The notes below the pieces were generated by a model. It saw only the letters and a program-made list of their open reading frames with translations, made no database searches and was not told where the DNA came from. Positions 24,896-34,760 of a stretch of DNA of 64,000 nucleotides are shown one piece after another. Origin of the DNA: Ischnura elegans (Eukaryota > Arthropoda > Insecta > Odonata > Coenagrionidae); the NCBI RefSeq assembly GCF_921293095.1, contig NC_060251.1:63257585-63321584 (forward strand), in the 5' to 3' direction. A program made the position numbers and the translations under genes. The first letter of the stretch is position 1, and each line of letters starts with the position of its first letter.

Positions 24896-25328
24896 CGAGG
24901 TGCGTTCAGAAAACAACGGGAACTAATTTTCTTAATTTCTCGCGAGTTTGAATAATACGATTGTAAAATTTATTTTATTAATTTGGTGTACATACCCCTG
25001 AAGTATGATAAAATTTTCAGCCGTTTTCATTGTTTACTTTGTCAGTGGAAGCCACGGAGATTAGACGTGTTTATATGAGGTCGACGATGTTTGGCTCACA
25101 CTTCATTGCTTGTTCGTGAATGTTTGGTAAAACAATACAGTAACGAGGCTCCAGCCCCCATATTCGCCAGACATTGGATTTTAGTGACTTTTACTATTAT
25201 CATGGAAGAAACGCTGACACATTTGCACAATATATAATGGAGACTTTTTTGAAGGCGACAACATCAATGTGGACGAATAAATAATTTTTTCGACTAAAAT
25301 ATCCTTTATTTTTTGAACGAACCTCCTT
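24896..25328 (+). mobile_element. internally deleted mariner-like element
   Basis: The left end CGAGGTGCGTTCAGAAAA follows a TA. The right end, inverted, reads GGAGGTTCGTTCAAAAAA and has a TA two bases outside. The interior on the plus strand contains AHTSLLVRECLVKQYSNEAP, matching the region after the second catalytic aspartate of mariner transposases (usually 'ARPHTS...VREFL...'), with the proline-rich pre-third-aspartate segment garbled after it. Everything upstream of that region is deleted, so the element cannot move itself. Confidence 0.65.
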
Positions 25329-26836
25329 TAACGTAATTAAATGAAAGAAAGCTATTTAATGAATTTAATAATCAGAATTTTCAAGCTTCAATGTACGTCC
25401 ATTTTAATTAGTAGTGCTTATTAACCGGCGAGAAGGAAGATCTTGAGCCATGGCGTCGCGTAGCTGATTTAAAAATATTTTCGCATTATTTCAAAAAAAT
25501 TCTGCACTGGCTAAAACGTTACGAAAATCATGAAACGGTAGCACGGATAGAACGTTCACACATAAGATCAAAATGGGAATCTCTACGAACAGTAGGAAAA
25601 TTAGAGCAAAATAAAAATACGTTTCAGTGACTCCGAATAGTTAGAAAGGTACAAACATCTATAAAGTAAAATTTATTAAAAAAAAGATGCATTAATAAAT
25701 CCCTCTCTCCCGCAGCAATAAATCGCAGCTCCCTCATAACATGAAAAACTTAAATATTCCTCGCAGAGCACGGTCTGAGATTTAAAACCTCTGGAAATGT
25801 CTCCCTAGAGGAGAGAGAAGCCCACTGGAACAGTTAAAACGAGATGAATACTTATTCAATTCCCACAATGGATAAGTTCGTCGCGCAAGGTACATATAAA
25901 ATTTTTAATCAAGACCAAGCTCCTTATTCATTTTACCTATCTTTATACTATGAATTCACCCATGGTTACGGTTGCAAGACTCCTTTGTTTGCAGCTTAGC
26001 AATATTTTCTCAATAAATTGCTATTAAGCCTATTTTACAGAATATAACCTTCTATTACTATCGCTCTCGTGGAATCAGTTGCTGACTATTACAAATGTAT
26101 ATTATATTTAAATATGAAACAATTCACTTATGAACATAATATTACTAAAATTTCATCAAGGCAATAAATATTGTTTTATAATTGCTATATTATAAATAAG
26201 TCCTCATATTCCTTCGACAGTGAAAATTTTCCACACTTTCAACCAATGTTGACTTGCTACATACCACATCAAAACATAAACCTACCTTCACCCATCCACA
26301 TCTATTATTACTCATGAGTTATCGAGGCATGGAAGTAATTTTGATGCGTAAAAGGGTTGATACTCAGGGTGACGTTACGAGAATTCACTCGTTGCATAAA
26401 TTATAATAGTTGCGTCAGGAATGCTACTCACCGTAATAGAATGAAACACTCGGGAGGGTTGCGAATGTATCATTTCCCTTGAGGCGTGGAATAACACTTC
26501 CCGCCAGTGGGCCTCGCGATCATACTCACTCTAACCCCTTAGGTTCTCAGCGGTTTTCCTCCGCTTAAGCCCCTGCATCTCATTTGCGATTGTGAGGGAG
26601 AGAGAGCCCGTGGGAAAGTGGTCCTCTGGGGTGGTACCGAAGCCCCCTCTCATCAGACGGAACGGTGGTGAATTATGCGGTTGGTTGCCTGATACAGGGC
26701 TACCAACGAAAATGGATGTATGATTGCAAGTCAAAATGGAAGTGCTTGCCACCATGAGCTACTAGAAATTCAAATCGAAGTACAAAGGATATGAAAAAAA
26801 AGATTTGACGCTTTCCCGGCGTTTTATGTGGTAAAA
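25329..26836. other. no feature recognised
   Basis: AT-rich spacer. The minus-strand 74-residue frame at 26,531-26,755 lies in a slightly GC-richer patch but shows no domain. Confidence 0.5.
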
Positions 26837-26994
26837 ATTCTCTCGGGATTTCAACCGGGTTAGCAACTTCATTTTTGCCGACGATTCGAGCTCCGACGTG
26901 GGGCTCATCCTGAGGGCTGATGAAATGATTTAGTTGGAGCTTTTAAACGTCGGCAGAAATGGAGTTTCTAACCCAGTGGGAATCCCAAGAGAAG
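26837..26994. repeat. foldback element with CTGATGA...AAAC core
   Basis: Arms of about 48 bp: the left runs ATTCTCTCGGGATTTCAACC through GGGTTAGCAACTTCATTTTT to GCCGACG, and the right is its inverted copy with scattered mismatches. Between them the plus strand has CTGATGA (26,917-26,923) and then AAACGTCGGC (from 26,945). The minus strand has a diverged version (CTCAGGATGAG...CGAATCGTCGGC), so both halves appear to derive from one unit. It is related to 2565-2700. Confidence 0.7.
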
Positions 26995-27975
26995 TTTACC
27001 CAGGCAGACGGTATATTTGCCTCTATTTTCCTCCATTCAGAACGAATGGTGGTTATAGAGTATGTTTATAAAATATGGAAAGTATAATGCGTTTTAAATA
27101 ATTTCTCATGGAAATGATATATTCGCAACCCTTCAGGTGCTTCATTGCATTGCGTTGAGTAACATTTATCACTCCACTGTCATAATTTGTACGAGTAAAT
27201 TCTCGTATCATCACCCTGAGCATCAAAATTTTCCCGTACCATAGTCACCAACATTTTTATTAATGAATCAGATATAATACTCGTAGGTGTTATACATATT
27301 ATGATAGATTTATGATTTTTTGAGACTGCTTGATGATAAACGATGATATTCATCAGCTGGAGCTGGTTTTCGAAATCTTTCTTTGGCTGAAGATGACCGA
27401 ATTTGCAGATGAAGTTTTAAGTGCTGATTTTTGTGGAAGTGGTTCCTATGAAAACCACGGACAACGATGAAGGGTGCTGGTTGTGAAAAAGGGCGTGTAT
27501 TATGTATACCTGAGAGAATCGAGTTAGGATACCACACCGGTCCTCGCTTTCTATTCACTTTGCTTCCGCCGTGCCTTGATAGTAAACAATTGAATCCTTT
27601 ATTACAGAATCAACATAACCGAAATATTTTCAACTAACTTTTAGTTAATTTATTTTCAACTTTTAGTTCATTATGAATTGACAATTTTAAATACATCATT
27701 TGGTACAGAAACTGCACGACTGTTCATCAAATTATTCGTTTAGTGCAGAAACCTCTAAATTACAGGATTATGAAAAATTTATCTTTATCTCCCTAAAATT
27801 TACAAATTGTTGGTTGCGGGGTATCCGTAATAAACGATTCAATACCTTTTTATCATACGAATCAACCATGTCCATAGCTTATTCGTAATTGCTCACAAGT
27901 GTCTATGTTTTCCAGGTTTGATGAACGCGTCTTCATTTCTTACTGTTTTAAATATTCTCCATTATAATCATCATC
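26995..27975. other. no gene confirmed
   Basis: An 82-residue minus-strand frame at 27,310-27,558 (rich in R, S, P and H) has a composition that could be coding but no recognised domain and no convincing splice signals. The rest is AT-rich. Confidence 0.35.
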
Positions 27976-28240
27976 ATAAGTCATCAATCCTAAGATTGAT
28001 TTGACGCAGCTCTCCATTCCTCTCTCCCATTCGCTAACCTTTTAAAGCGACGTAATTCTTCTCTTTTACGTCCTTCATGACCTATCCTATTTAACTCATT
28101 CGGGGCCGTCCCATTCCCTTCTTCCCTTCCACCTGTCCTTATACGATTCTTTTCATCAGGCCATCAATCCTCATTATGAGTCCAACTAAGGTATCTCGTC
28201 TTCTCCTTAAGGTTTACCTCCTTCTATAAATAATAATCTA
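27976..28240 (-). pseudogene. RTE-type LINE 3' end, copy D
   Basis: Starts on the plus strand at an ATCATCATC tail, then TCATCAATCCTAAGATTG and GACGCAGCTCTCC, the shared 3' end of the RTE family of this window. The minus-strand translation ends in the family's RAASNQS, and GLIMRIDGLMKRIV is recognisable upstream. Stops and frameshifts are present and it is 5'-truncated. It is oriented like copies A, B, C and E. Confidence 0.75.
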
Positions 28241-28269
28241 CTCCATAATCAAAGCTATCAAAAACGCTC

Positions 28270-28440
28270 TCAATTCTGTGGCCATTGAAATCCAAGCTGA
28301 TTTTTTGCCGCGTCAACCAGCCGCTTCCAAGCTCTCCTGTTCTTCGCTATTTCAATTTCACCACTCAATTTTCTCACGTTGTTTGCTACTTGATCATCCC
28401 ATCTAATTGTTGGTATCTCTGTTGGTCATAGTACTCCCCG
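28270..28440 (-). pseudogene. second RTE-type LINE C-terminus
   Basis: The minus strand reads IPTIRWDDQVANNVRKL, then AKNRRAWKRLVDAAKN, ending in QLGFQWPQN and a stop at 28,270-28,272. This 'RPTxRW.DDV...RR.W..LV..A' ending is typical of a different RTE-like LINE lineage from the RAASNQS copies. Only the extreme C-terminus is present; the next element (mariner) starts 30 bp beyond, so the LINE may have been cut there or simply be 5'-truncated. Confidence 0.65.
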
Positions 28441-28469
28441 ATGTTCTCTGTTCACTCACTTTATTATTA

Positions 28470-29263
28470 CGAGGCATGTTTTTAAAGTAAGTACCGTTTT
28501 GACATAAAAAAACAACAAGTAAATTTTTTTCAAAAATAATTTATTCACTTGAAAGGTAATACTTTACTCTACTTTTCTACATAATTCCCATTACTACTGA
28601 GGCATTTATCGTATCTTGGGACCAGATTTTGTATGCCATCGTCAAAGAAGCTTGCCGCCTGATTAGACAACCACTGCTTCACGGCCGTTTTCACTTCGTC
28701 ATCATCGGAATGGCGCTGTCCCGCCAGATGCTTCTTCAAGTGCATAAACAAATGGTAGTCGCTCGGCGCTAGATCGGGATTGTATGGAGGGTGGTTTGAT
28801 TGTTCCCAGCCAAAAGAACTGATAAGGTCTTGTGTTCAATTTGCTGTGTGTGGACGGGCATTATCGTGGAGCAAAACGACACCTGCACAGCATGCCACGC
28901 CTTTTGTTTTGAATAGCGCGGCGCAGTTTTTGTAAAGTCGCACAGAACGCTCTTGCATTGATTGTGTCGCCGCAAGTCAAAAAATCGACCAGCAACACAC
29001 ATTTAATGGCGGGACAGCGCCATTCCGATGATGACGAAGTGAAAACGACCGTGAAGTAGTGGTTGTCTAATCAGGCAGCAAGCTTCTTTGATGATGGCAA
29101 ACAAAAGCTGGTCCCAAGATACGATAAATGCCTCAATAGTAATGGGAATTATGTGGGAAAGTAGAATAAAGTATGGCCTTTCAAGTGAATAAATTATTTT
29201 TGAAAAAAATTTACTTGTCGTTTTTTTATGTAAAAACGGTACTTACTTTAAAAACATGCCTCG
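28470..29263. mobile_element. mariner element with two inverted 3' ends
   Basis: The element is flanked by TA on both sides (28,468-28,469 and 29,264-29,265) and starts at both ends with the same CGAGGCATGTTTTTAAAGTA sequence. The inverted identity does not stop after a normal ~30 bp TIR: it runs about 260 bp on each side (28,470 to about 28,737 and about 29,007 to 29,263), and both arms encode the C-terminus of the same transposase, pointing outward. The ~270 bp between them is single-copy catalytic-domain sequence. The normal 5' end of the mariner is absent. Confidence 0.85.
28569..29002 (-). pseudogene. mariner (DD34D) transposase fragment
   Basis: From high to low coordinates the minus strand reads CVLLVDFLTCGDTINARAFC, LRRAIQNKRRGML, then after a frameshift near 28,895 VVLLHDNARPHTAN, a TGA stop, SSFGWEQSNHPPYNPDLAPS, DYHLFMHLKKHLAGQRHSDD, and on to NGNYVEK with a final stop at 28,569. 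HDN and PSDY supply the second and third catalytic aspartates with 34 residues between them, the DD34D signature of mariner. The first aspartate and the DNA-binding N-terminus are missing. The right arm (29,007-29,163, plus strand) repeats GQRHSDDDEVKT to NGNYVGK with its own internal stop. Confidence 0.85.
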
Positions 29264-29360
29264 TACTTCCTCTTCTCTTTTTCCTGCTCGGTGCTCTCCA
29301 ATTATTTCCTTACCATAGAATTTCAATCTATATAATATATCTGTAATATAATCTACAATA

Positions 29361-29500
29361 TAGTAAAATGAGAGAATTCAATATTTCTACGGGATTTAAT
29401 CGAACACGAGACGCTTGTCACTTGAAAATGTTGTTGTAGCAACGACAAGCGTCGTGTTCGATTAGATCCTGTGGAAATACTGCAGTGTCTTATTTCACTA
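29361..29500. mobile_element. 140 bp hairpin MITE
   Basis: Arms of about 58 bp (29,361-29,419 and 29,444-29,500) are inverted copies centred on TAATCGAACACGAGACGCTT and its partner with one base deleted; the outer parts (TAGTAAAATGAGAG and the inverted TAGTGAAATAAGAC) are more diverged. The loop is about 24 bp. It would form a long hairpin if transcribed. The superfamily is unknown. Confidence 0.7.
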
Positions 29501-29597
29501 ATATTTAGAACTTCCACCACGTCGTGCCGCATGTATTATACAAGCTATTTAATCTAACTTTGGACAACATTTTGCACGAACAGTTCAATAGAAATTC

Positions 29598-29730
29598 ATC
29601 ATCATCACTGGTCAACAATTCTAAGATTGGTTTGATGCAGCTCTGCACTCAATTCTCCTATTAGCTAATATTTTCGTCCATACGTATTTCTTCTCTTTAA
29701 AATCCTTCTTTATCAGTAGAGATTATTCAC
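29598..29730 (-). pseudogene. RTE-type LINE 3' end, copy E (short)
   Basis: Plus-strand start TTCATCATCATCACTGGTCA, then CAATTCTAAGATTGGTTTGA and TGCAGCTCTGCAC, as in the other RTE copies. Only about 130 bp remains, corresponding to the last few tens of codons (ending in RAASNQS) and the tail. Confidence 0.7.
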
Positions 29731-30370
29731 CACAGTTTAAAATGCTCTAAGTATTTCACTCGTTTCATTCGCGTAATCCACAGTTCAGCTTTATATACAA
29801 AACGATTCTCTATACGAATCCTACCCGAACGACTCTTGCTCGCCGGGCTAACTGGAAATTTCGCGAAAACCCCAGATGCAATCGCATCTCTCGCATGAGA
29901 AACCCCTATCCCCTCCCCTTCACCTCCTGCTATCTCTATTTCCCATCAACCCCTTCGCGCCATCAGCATCGCCCTCGGACATAAAATTGAAACTTGCCGC
30001 AGCGCCTCCCTCCCCTACACTCCTCTACCTCGACTCAGCAGCGCCAACTGTTGCTCGAGTTTAAAATTAAATTCCAATCGGATTCTGTTGGGGGTTGCCA
30101 TCTCAAGCCCTTAGGGAGAGAGGAATGGGCTGAGGGAGCAATGGATATGACTCTCTGGTGGATTAATTTTCCGTAACACCGATTGAGTTACCCACCTTCC
30201 GCTTTCCACGGGCGGGCGAGCGAGAAATAGTTTGAAAACTTTTTTTCTTCCGACCAACTTTTTCCGTTAATTTTTTCCGATACGGCATGACATTCCCACC
30301 TGCACGGATGGATGAAAAGTTTTCGCGACGACGTATCCGTCGACTGCAGCTCCGAGACAGAGCCGGGGAA

Positions 30371-30379
30371 TATAAAACA
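30371..30379 (+). promoter_or_regulatory. weak candidate TATA box in GC-richer block
   Basis: AATATAAAA sits inside a GC-richer block (about 29,830-30,580). A TCAGTT initiator-like sequence follows at about 30,427, farther than the usual ~30 bp spacing. Downstream, from about 30,443 to 30,600, one frame is open for some 50 codons (IISGIIGDPPAPDREND-like, acidic) but has no Met near its start. This might be a host promoter and first exon, but the evidence is thin. Confidence 0.15.
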
Positions 30380-30599
30380 AACGTAACGGTAGGATAAGCG
30401 AAGCGGCAGCTAACATAACTTTCAATCAGTTTAGGCTCCGTGTCCTGACGTGCGCGCGGATTTTTCGAGCATTTCTGAAGACTTAATCTCTGGCATCATC
30501 GGAGATCCGCCAGCTCCAGATCGTGAAAACGATATAATCCGCCAAGTTCCTCACTTTGATGATGAAAATAATGACGATAAGGTTATACAAACATTCACA

Positions 30600-32079
30600 T
30601 AGGACTCCAAGTGCCATCACGCCGAGGCATTTGATTTATTTAATAATAAAAAGTTCGGAATTTGGGATTTGATAAGAAAATTTTGGATTTTTGGAAACAA
30701 TCACGGAATATGGATAAAGGGAGAAGAAGCTGACGGTTTTCCCTGGTGTGTCTGTAGACGCGATAGTTGCATTAAAAATGTAGAATATTAAAAAAGTGTT
30801 AAAAGCTTCTTATTTCCTGGTTCTTCCTTACTTCTATGATGAGAGTAATGACCATAAAGGTATACCCCTACCTGAAGGATTATATAATAGGAAGAAGGAA
30901 TATATATATCATCAAAGAGAGATATATGTTTTATTTGAGAATAGAAAGTAACATAACTTTGGTATTTTTTTATGAAAAACACGCATTGGAGACATAGAAA
31001 TAGAAAACTATGAAAGTGTTACCAAGAATGACTTTTGATGTGATAATTACTCTCAAAACAAGCAAAATACTCAAGTACATAAAAAAGATCTCTATTTCTC
31101 ATAGAAGTAACATTGCAGACAAATAGTGCGCGATATTAAATTAACGCAGCGACTAAAGAATTATAATTTTGGGATGTTATGTAATGAATTCTGTTATCTA
31201 AATATATACAAAAAGAAAAGTGTTTAAAGGATTATGACCATTACTTGCTAGGGAAGTATTATACCTTGTCCAATGAAAACGATTTGCCACCCGATTAAGT
31301 CATGTTAAACTTCGTCCAGGGAGAATGGTTTATGTTAGTTGACGTTGATGAGAAACGAAGTTGTCAAATGAAATATTACACTCAGTTAAAATAGTGTGAC
31401 TAGTATTTGAGAGGTAAGGAATCTGGAAGTCGCATGTAGTCATTGCAACTGATTCTTCTTACTGCGCCGGCAACAGCAGCCATTAAGATAACGAGATAAG
31501 AAATTACTATATAAAAAGTTGATGGTCATCCAATAGACAAGATAAGAGTTAAGAAAATAAAATGGATGTCTGGATGTCTCCGTCAGCGCAGGAGAACACA
31601 GTGATGGGTGAGAACTAAGAAAGATGTTTCTTGTCACCTCGGATCAGGATGTAACCCGCACTCTTTCCGATTCCAGCTGACTATTCTTCCGCTCAGCACA
31701 AAATGCTCAGAGACGGGAAACAATGCGAGTTCACTTGGATACATTTGTCTCGAGGAAAAACATGAGATAATGGAGTGATGGACGAGTGCAGCGCCGCGGT
31801 GCGGAGAAATGGCGAATGGCGACGAAAAGAAAAAGTCACAGCAGCGAGTATACTTCCACGGAAATGTTTTCGCAGCAAATTCCGAATGCCATCCATCTTG
31901 GAAATGTAATAACATCAGCGACATCATCGTGTTCACAGCGGGATAGGGGGGTCAGTCGCTGGGAAGAGAGTTGTACTAACTCCCTCTTCCGACCGTCCGC
32001 GGAAACATTCGAGATGACGGATAGAGAAACAAGAAGCATCAAGCCGTCATATTCATTCTTGAACGTATTCACTGTTGAT
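30600..32079. other. no gene confirmed
   Basis: AT-rich to 31,430, then less so. Overlapping frames on both strands (31,634-31,936 minus, 31,786-32,109 plus, 31,836-32,204 minus) cover the same bases; none resembles a known protein, so I do not call a gene. Confidence 0.4.
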
Positions 32080-32137
32080 CTAGGATTTTTATATAAAATG
32101 CTTGAATGAGATCTAGGATTTTTATATAACATGCTCA
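32080..32137. repeat. two-copy 33 bp tandem repeat
   Basis: GATCTAGGATTTTTATATAA is repeated in tandem (about 32,078 and 32,110), followed in each copy by AATGCTTGA or CATGCTCAG. Confidence 0.7.
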
Positions 32138-32413
32138 GGAGAATGCAAGAAAATCTTATTCTTTTTTGAAGAATACACAATGAAAAAGGATTCTCAAAAC
32201 TCACAAATTAGTAAATTTTCACTGGAACTTTCATGTAACATTAGGGATCTCCATGATTTATTTCATTCCCTCAATTGATTGTATAATAGGCACTAGACTG
32301 AGATAAGCAGTCTCAAATGCTAGTCAGTGCGTGGAAACCGGTAATTTCTCAATAATTACTGTACTCGATTGAGGGAATTTTTGGAGTTTTTCACGACTGT
32401 CCAAAAAAGAGCG

Positions 32414-32866
32414 TTACCTATATTTTAGGAGGTTATCTATATAATTACCATTTGGCGGTACAAATATTACATAATCGATGCCAAAGCTGGTGATCATAAT
32501 AAAAAAATGATGTTTAACTAATAAATTTAGGTGCAAGAGGCCAGAAATAGTCCATAGAAAAACATATTCAACGATGTATTAGGAAGTCATTTGAAGCATC
32601 TACATTATATAATTTGATGCTTAGATGCAACGAGATCTATGCTTGGGGTGAATGACATAAATAGTAAAAAAAAACGCTCCTAAAATATAGGTAATGGCTT
32701 ATTAGATTCATGTCTTACCTTTTGGCGGTACAAATATTACATAATCGATGCCAAAGCTGGTGATCATAATAAAAAAATGATGTTTAACTAATAAATTTAG
32801 GTGCAAGAGGCCAGAAATAGTCCATAGAAAAACATATTCAACGATGTATTAAGAAGTCATTTGAAG
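32414..32866. repeat. 146 bp direct duplication with nested inverted repeat
   Basis: The block 32,451-32,596 reappears at 32,721-32,866 with, as far as I can see, a single difference (AGGAAG versus AAGAAG near the end). The first copy is enclosed by an 18 bp perfect inverted repeat, TTACCTATATTTTAGGAG at 32,414-32,431 and its complement at 32,677-32,694. The near identity implies a recent event. Nothing is encoded. Confidence 0.85.
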
Positions 32867-33007
32867 ATTCAAAAGATAATTCATAATAATTTTCCCCAAG
32901 GAAATCACGTAAAATTCATCGTCGTTCACGCAACAGGACTGCAATTTCACACATCATTTCCTCGGTGTTGAAATTGAATTAACCTTTATAAATTCGTGGA
33001 TCTCACC

Positions 33008-33210
33008 GGGTTTCCGCCGCGTTGGTTGTCAGAGGTTAACGACTGTTTCTCCGGGATTTCACCAGGTGTCTTCAGGTCGAAGTGGAAGTAAAGACATCCC
33101 GACGGTGGAATCCCGACGAAACTGTCGTCAACCTCTGCCAACCAACTGTTCTCAACCACTGACAGCTAAATGTCATCAACCTATGAAAACCAACACGGCG
33201 GAAACCCATA
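33008..33210. repeat. compound foldback repeat
   Basis: GGGTTTCCGCCGCGTTGGTT at about 33,009 is inverted near 33,189-33,208 with one mismatch. Inside, GTCAGAGGTTAACGACTGTT is inverted as a diverged copy around 33,118-33,142. The loop carries TCTTCAG (33,069-33,075; CTGAAGA on the other strand). The 93-residue plus-strand frame at 33,066-33,347 starts inside it and is unlikely to be a gene. Confidence 0.6.
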
Positions 33211-34239
33211 ATGTGGAGAGAGCCATGACTTTACAAAAACTAATTCAACGTCAACATTGTGGGAAGGTTGAGTCATATTTCCGTCCTGATGTGCGAACGG
33301 CGGTGAATATCACAATGACTATCAACAATACGAAACCCAGAAGATAGCTACACGAATCCAAAAAGTCAAGGAAAATTACTAGTCAACACAGTTTTTGTAA
33401 AAAAATAATTTGGAAAAATCACCAAGTTTGCCAGTGTGTTGAATAATCTGACACGATTATTTTCACTCCTCTGATTATATCGCAGTAAATGCAATCGGTG
33501 AAAACCCAGAAAATTTAGAGATCCAAGAATCCAATACGTCACAGAAAACTATGAAACAACACAGTTATTGTAAAACAAAGTTTTTGGAAATTCACCACGT
33601 TTGGCAGCGTATAGAATAATCTGCCACGATTACATTTTCTCTAGCGATTTTATCCCAGAAAATGAAAGATGTATTATACATATTTTTAGGTGATGAAAGA
33701 GATCACGGTTGGTAGTATTATGATTTCAACTGCATGCAACTGAAGTCGCAGCTGCGGGACACTTATTTCCCTCTGCGACGTCGCAATAATTCGCCGTCTT
33801 CCCGGAACGCGACAGTGTATTGTTTTTGCTGCTTCATTCGTCCGGACCCCCATAGAGGTCTCCACTGGAGAGGTTTTCAGCGCTCCTCGAGGTTACGGCA
33901 TTCTTCTCCTCGTAATTTTGACCCTCTAGCTCCAGAAAAAAAAACAAAACAAACTATGAGAGAAAGAATAGGGTCTACGGAGCGGAGGAATGCATGGTGC
34001 ATGCAGGAGACAAGTGGAAGCGACGCTGAAGGAGGTGATATTTCATTAGGGTAAAAGCCGGAGAGTCTGGAGTGACCGGAAGAAAGGGACTCTTCTTCGC
34101 CCCTTCCTCCATTTTCCCTACTTCCACCCCGCTTGCTTCTCTGCTCTAGAATCGCCTGCTTTTTTGTCTACTCCTCCGCTTCATGAGTTCAACCTGATCC
34201 TTGGCCATGCATAGCCAGTAAATTAAATTTAGCGTCCCC
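33211..34239. other. no gene recognised
   Basis: Contains two diverged copies of a segment with AAAACCCAGAA...TTGGAAA(A/T)TCACCA (about 33,330-33,440 and 33,500-33,620). The 106-residue plus-strand frame at 33,734-34,054 is arginine- and serine-rich with no recognised domain. Confidence 0.4.
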
Positions 34240-34610
34240 AGTATTATCAACTTGACGTATAGCGTATTATCCAGGTGGATTAGTGGTATTATTTATAGTA
34301 ATATAAGTAAATTTAAAGTACTACGTACTATCAACATGATGGATGACTTATTAGCAACGTGGAATCGTTGTATTATTAACAATATTACTAGCAATCTTTT
34401 TTAATACTCTTATACCCTTTATTTTATGAGTTTGAGTGACCATTGGTCGCTCATGGCCTATAGCTAAATTTAACGTCTTCCGTATAATCAATATGATGCA
34501 TATCATATAAGCCAGGTGGAATCGTGGTATTATTATTAATATTATATATAATATTAACATGATGGATACCATATAACCCTCGTGGAGTTATGGTATTCAA
34601 AATAATATAA
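34240..34610. repeat. degenerate short tandem array
   Basis: Four diverged units of the form ATCAACATGATGGATA...GTGGAATCGTGGTATTATT occur at about 34,245, 34,328, 34,486 and 34,554, separated by AT-rich filler. Confidence 0.6.
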
Positions 34611-34699
34611 ATTAGTGATTTCCATCATAATATGTTGTATTCACCGGTTTTGGAATAATACTTACATCATTATCAAAATTCAAGTAAAGTTACCGTCTA

Positions 34700-34760
34700 C
34701 TAAAGCATCTGCCGCCTCAATAGGCATGCTGCGTGAGGTGTTGGGACACCAGCCGTTATC
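34700..34760. repeat. fragment of dispersed repeat (GGTGTTGGGACACCA)
   Basis: GCCGCCTCAATAGGC is followed by GGTGTTGGGACACCA (34,737 onward). The same arrangement, CGCCTAAAAGGC then GGTGTTAGGACACCA, is at 46,440-46,500, so both are remnants of one dispersed repeat. Confidence 0.45.

Noticed and set aside
31634-32204. Cluster of overlapping frames on both strands, up to 122 residues
   Set aside because: Mutually overlapping frames in several registers indicate low stop density rather than a gene; no family resemblance.
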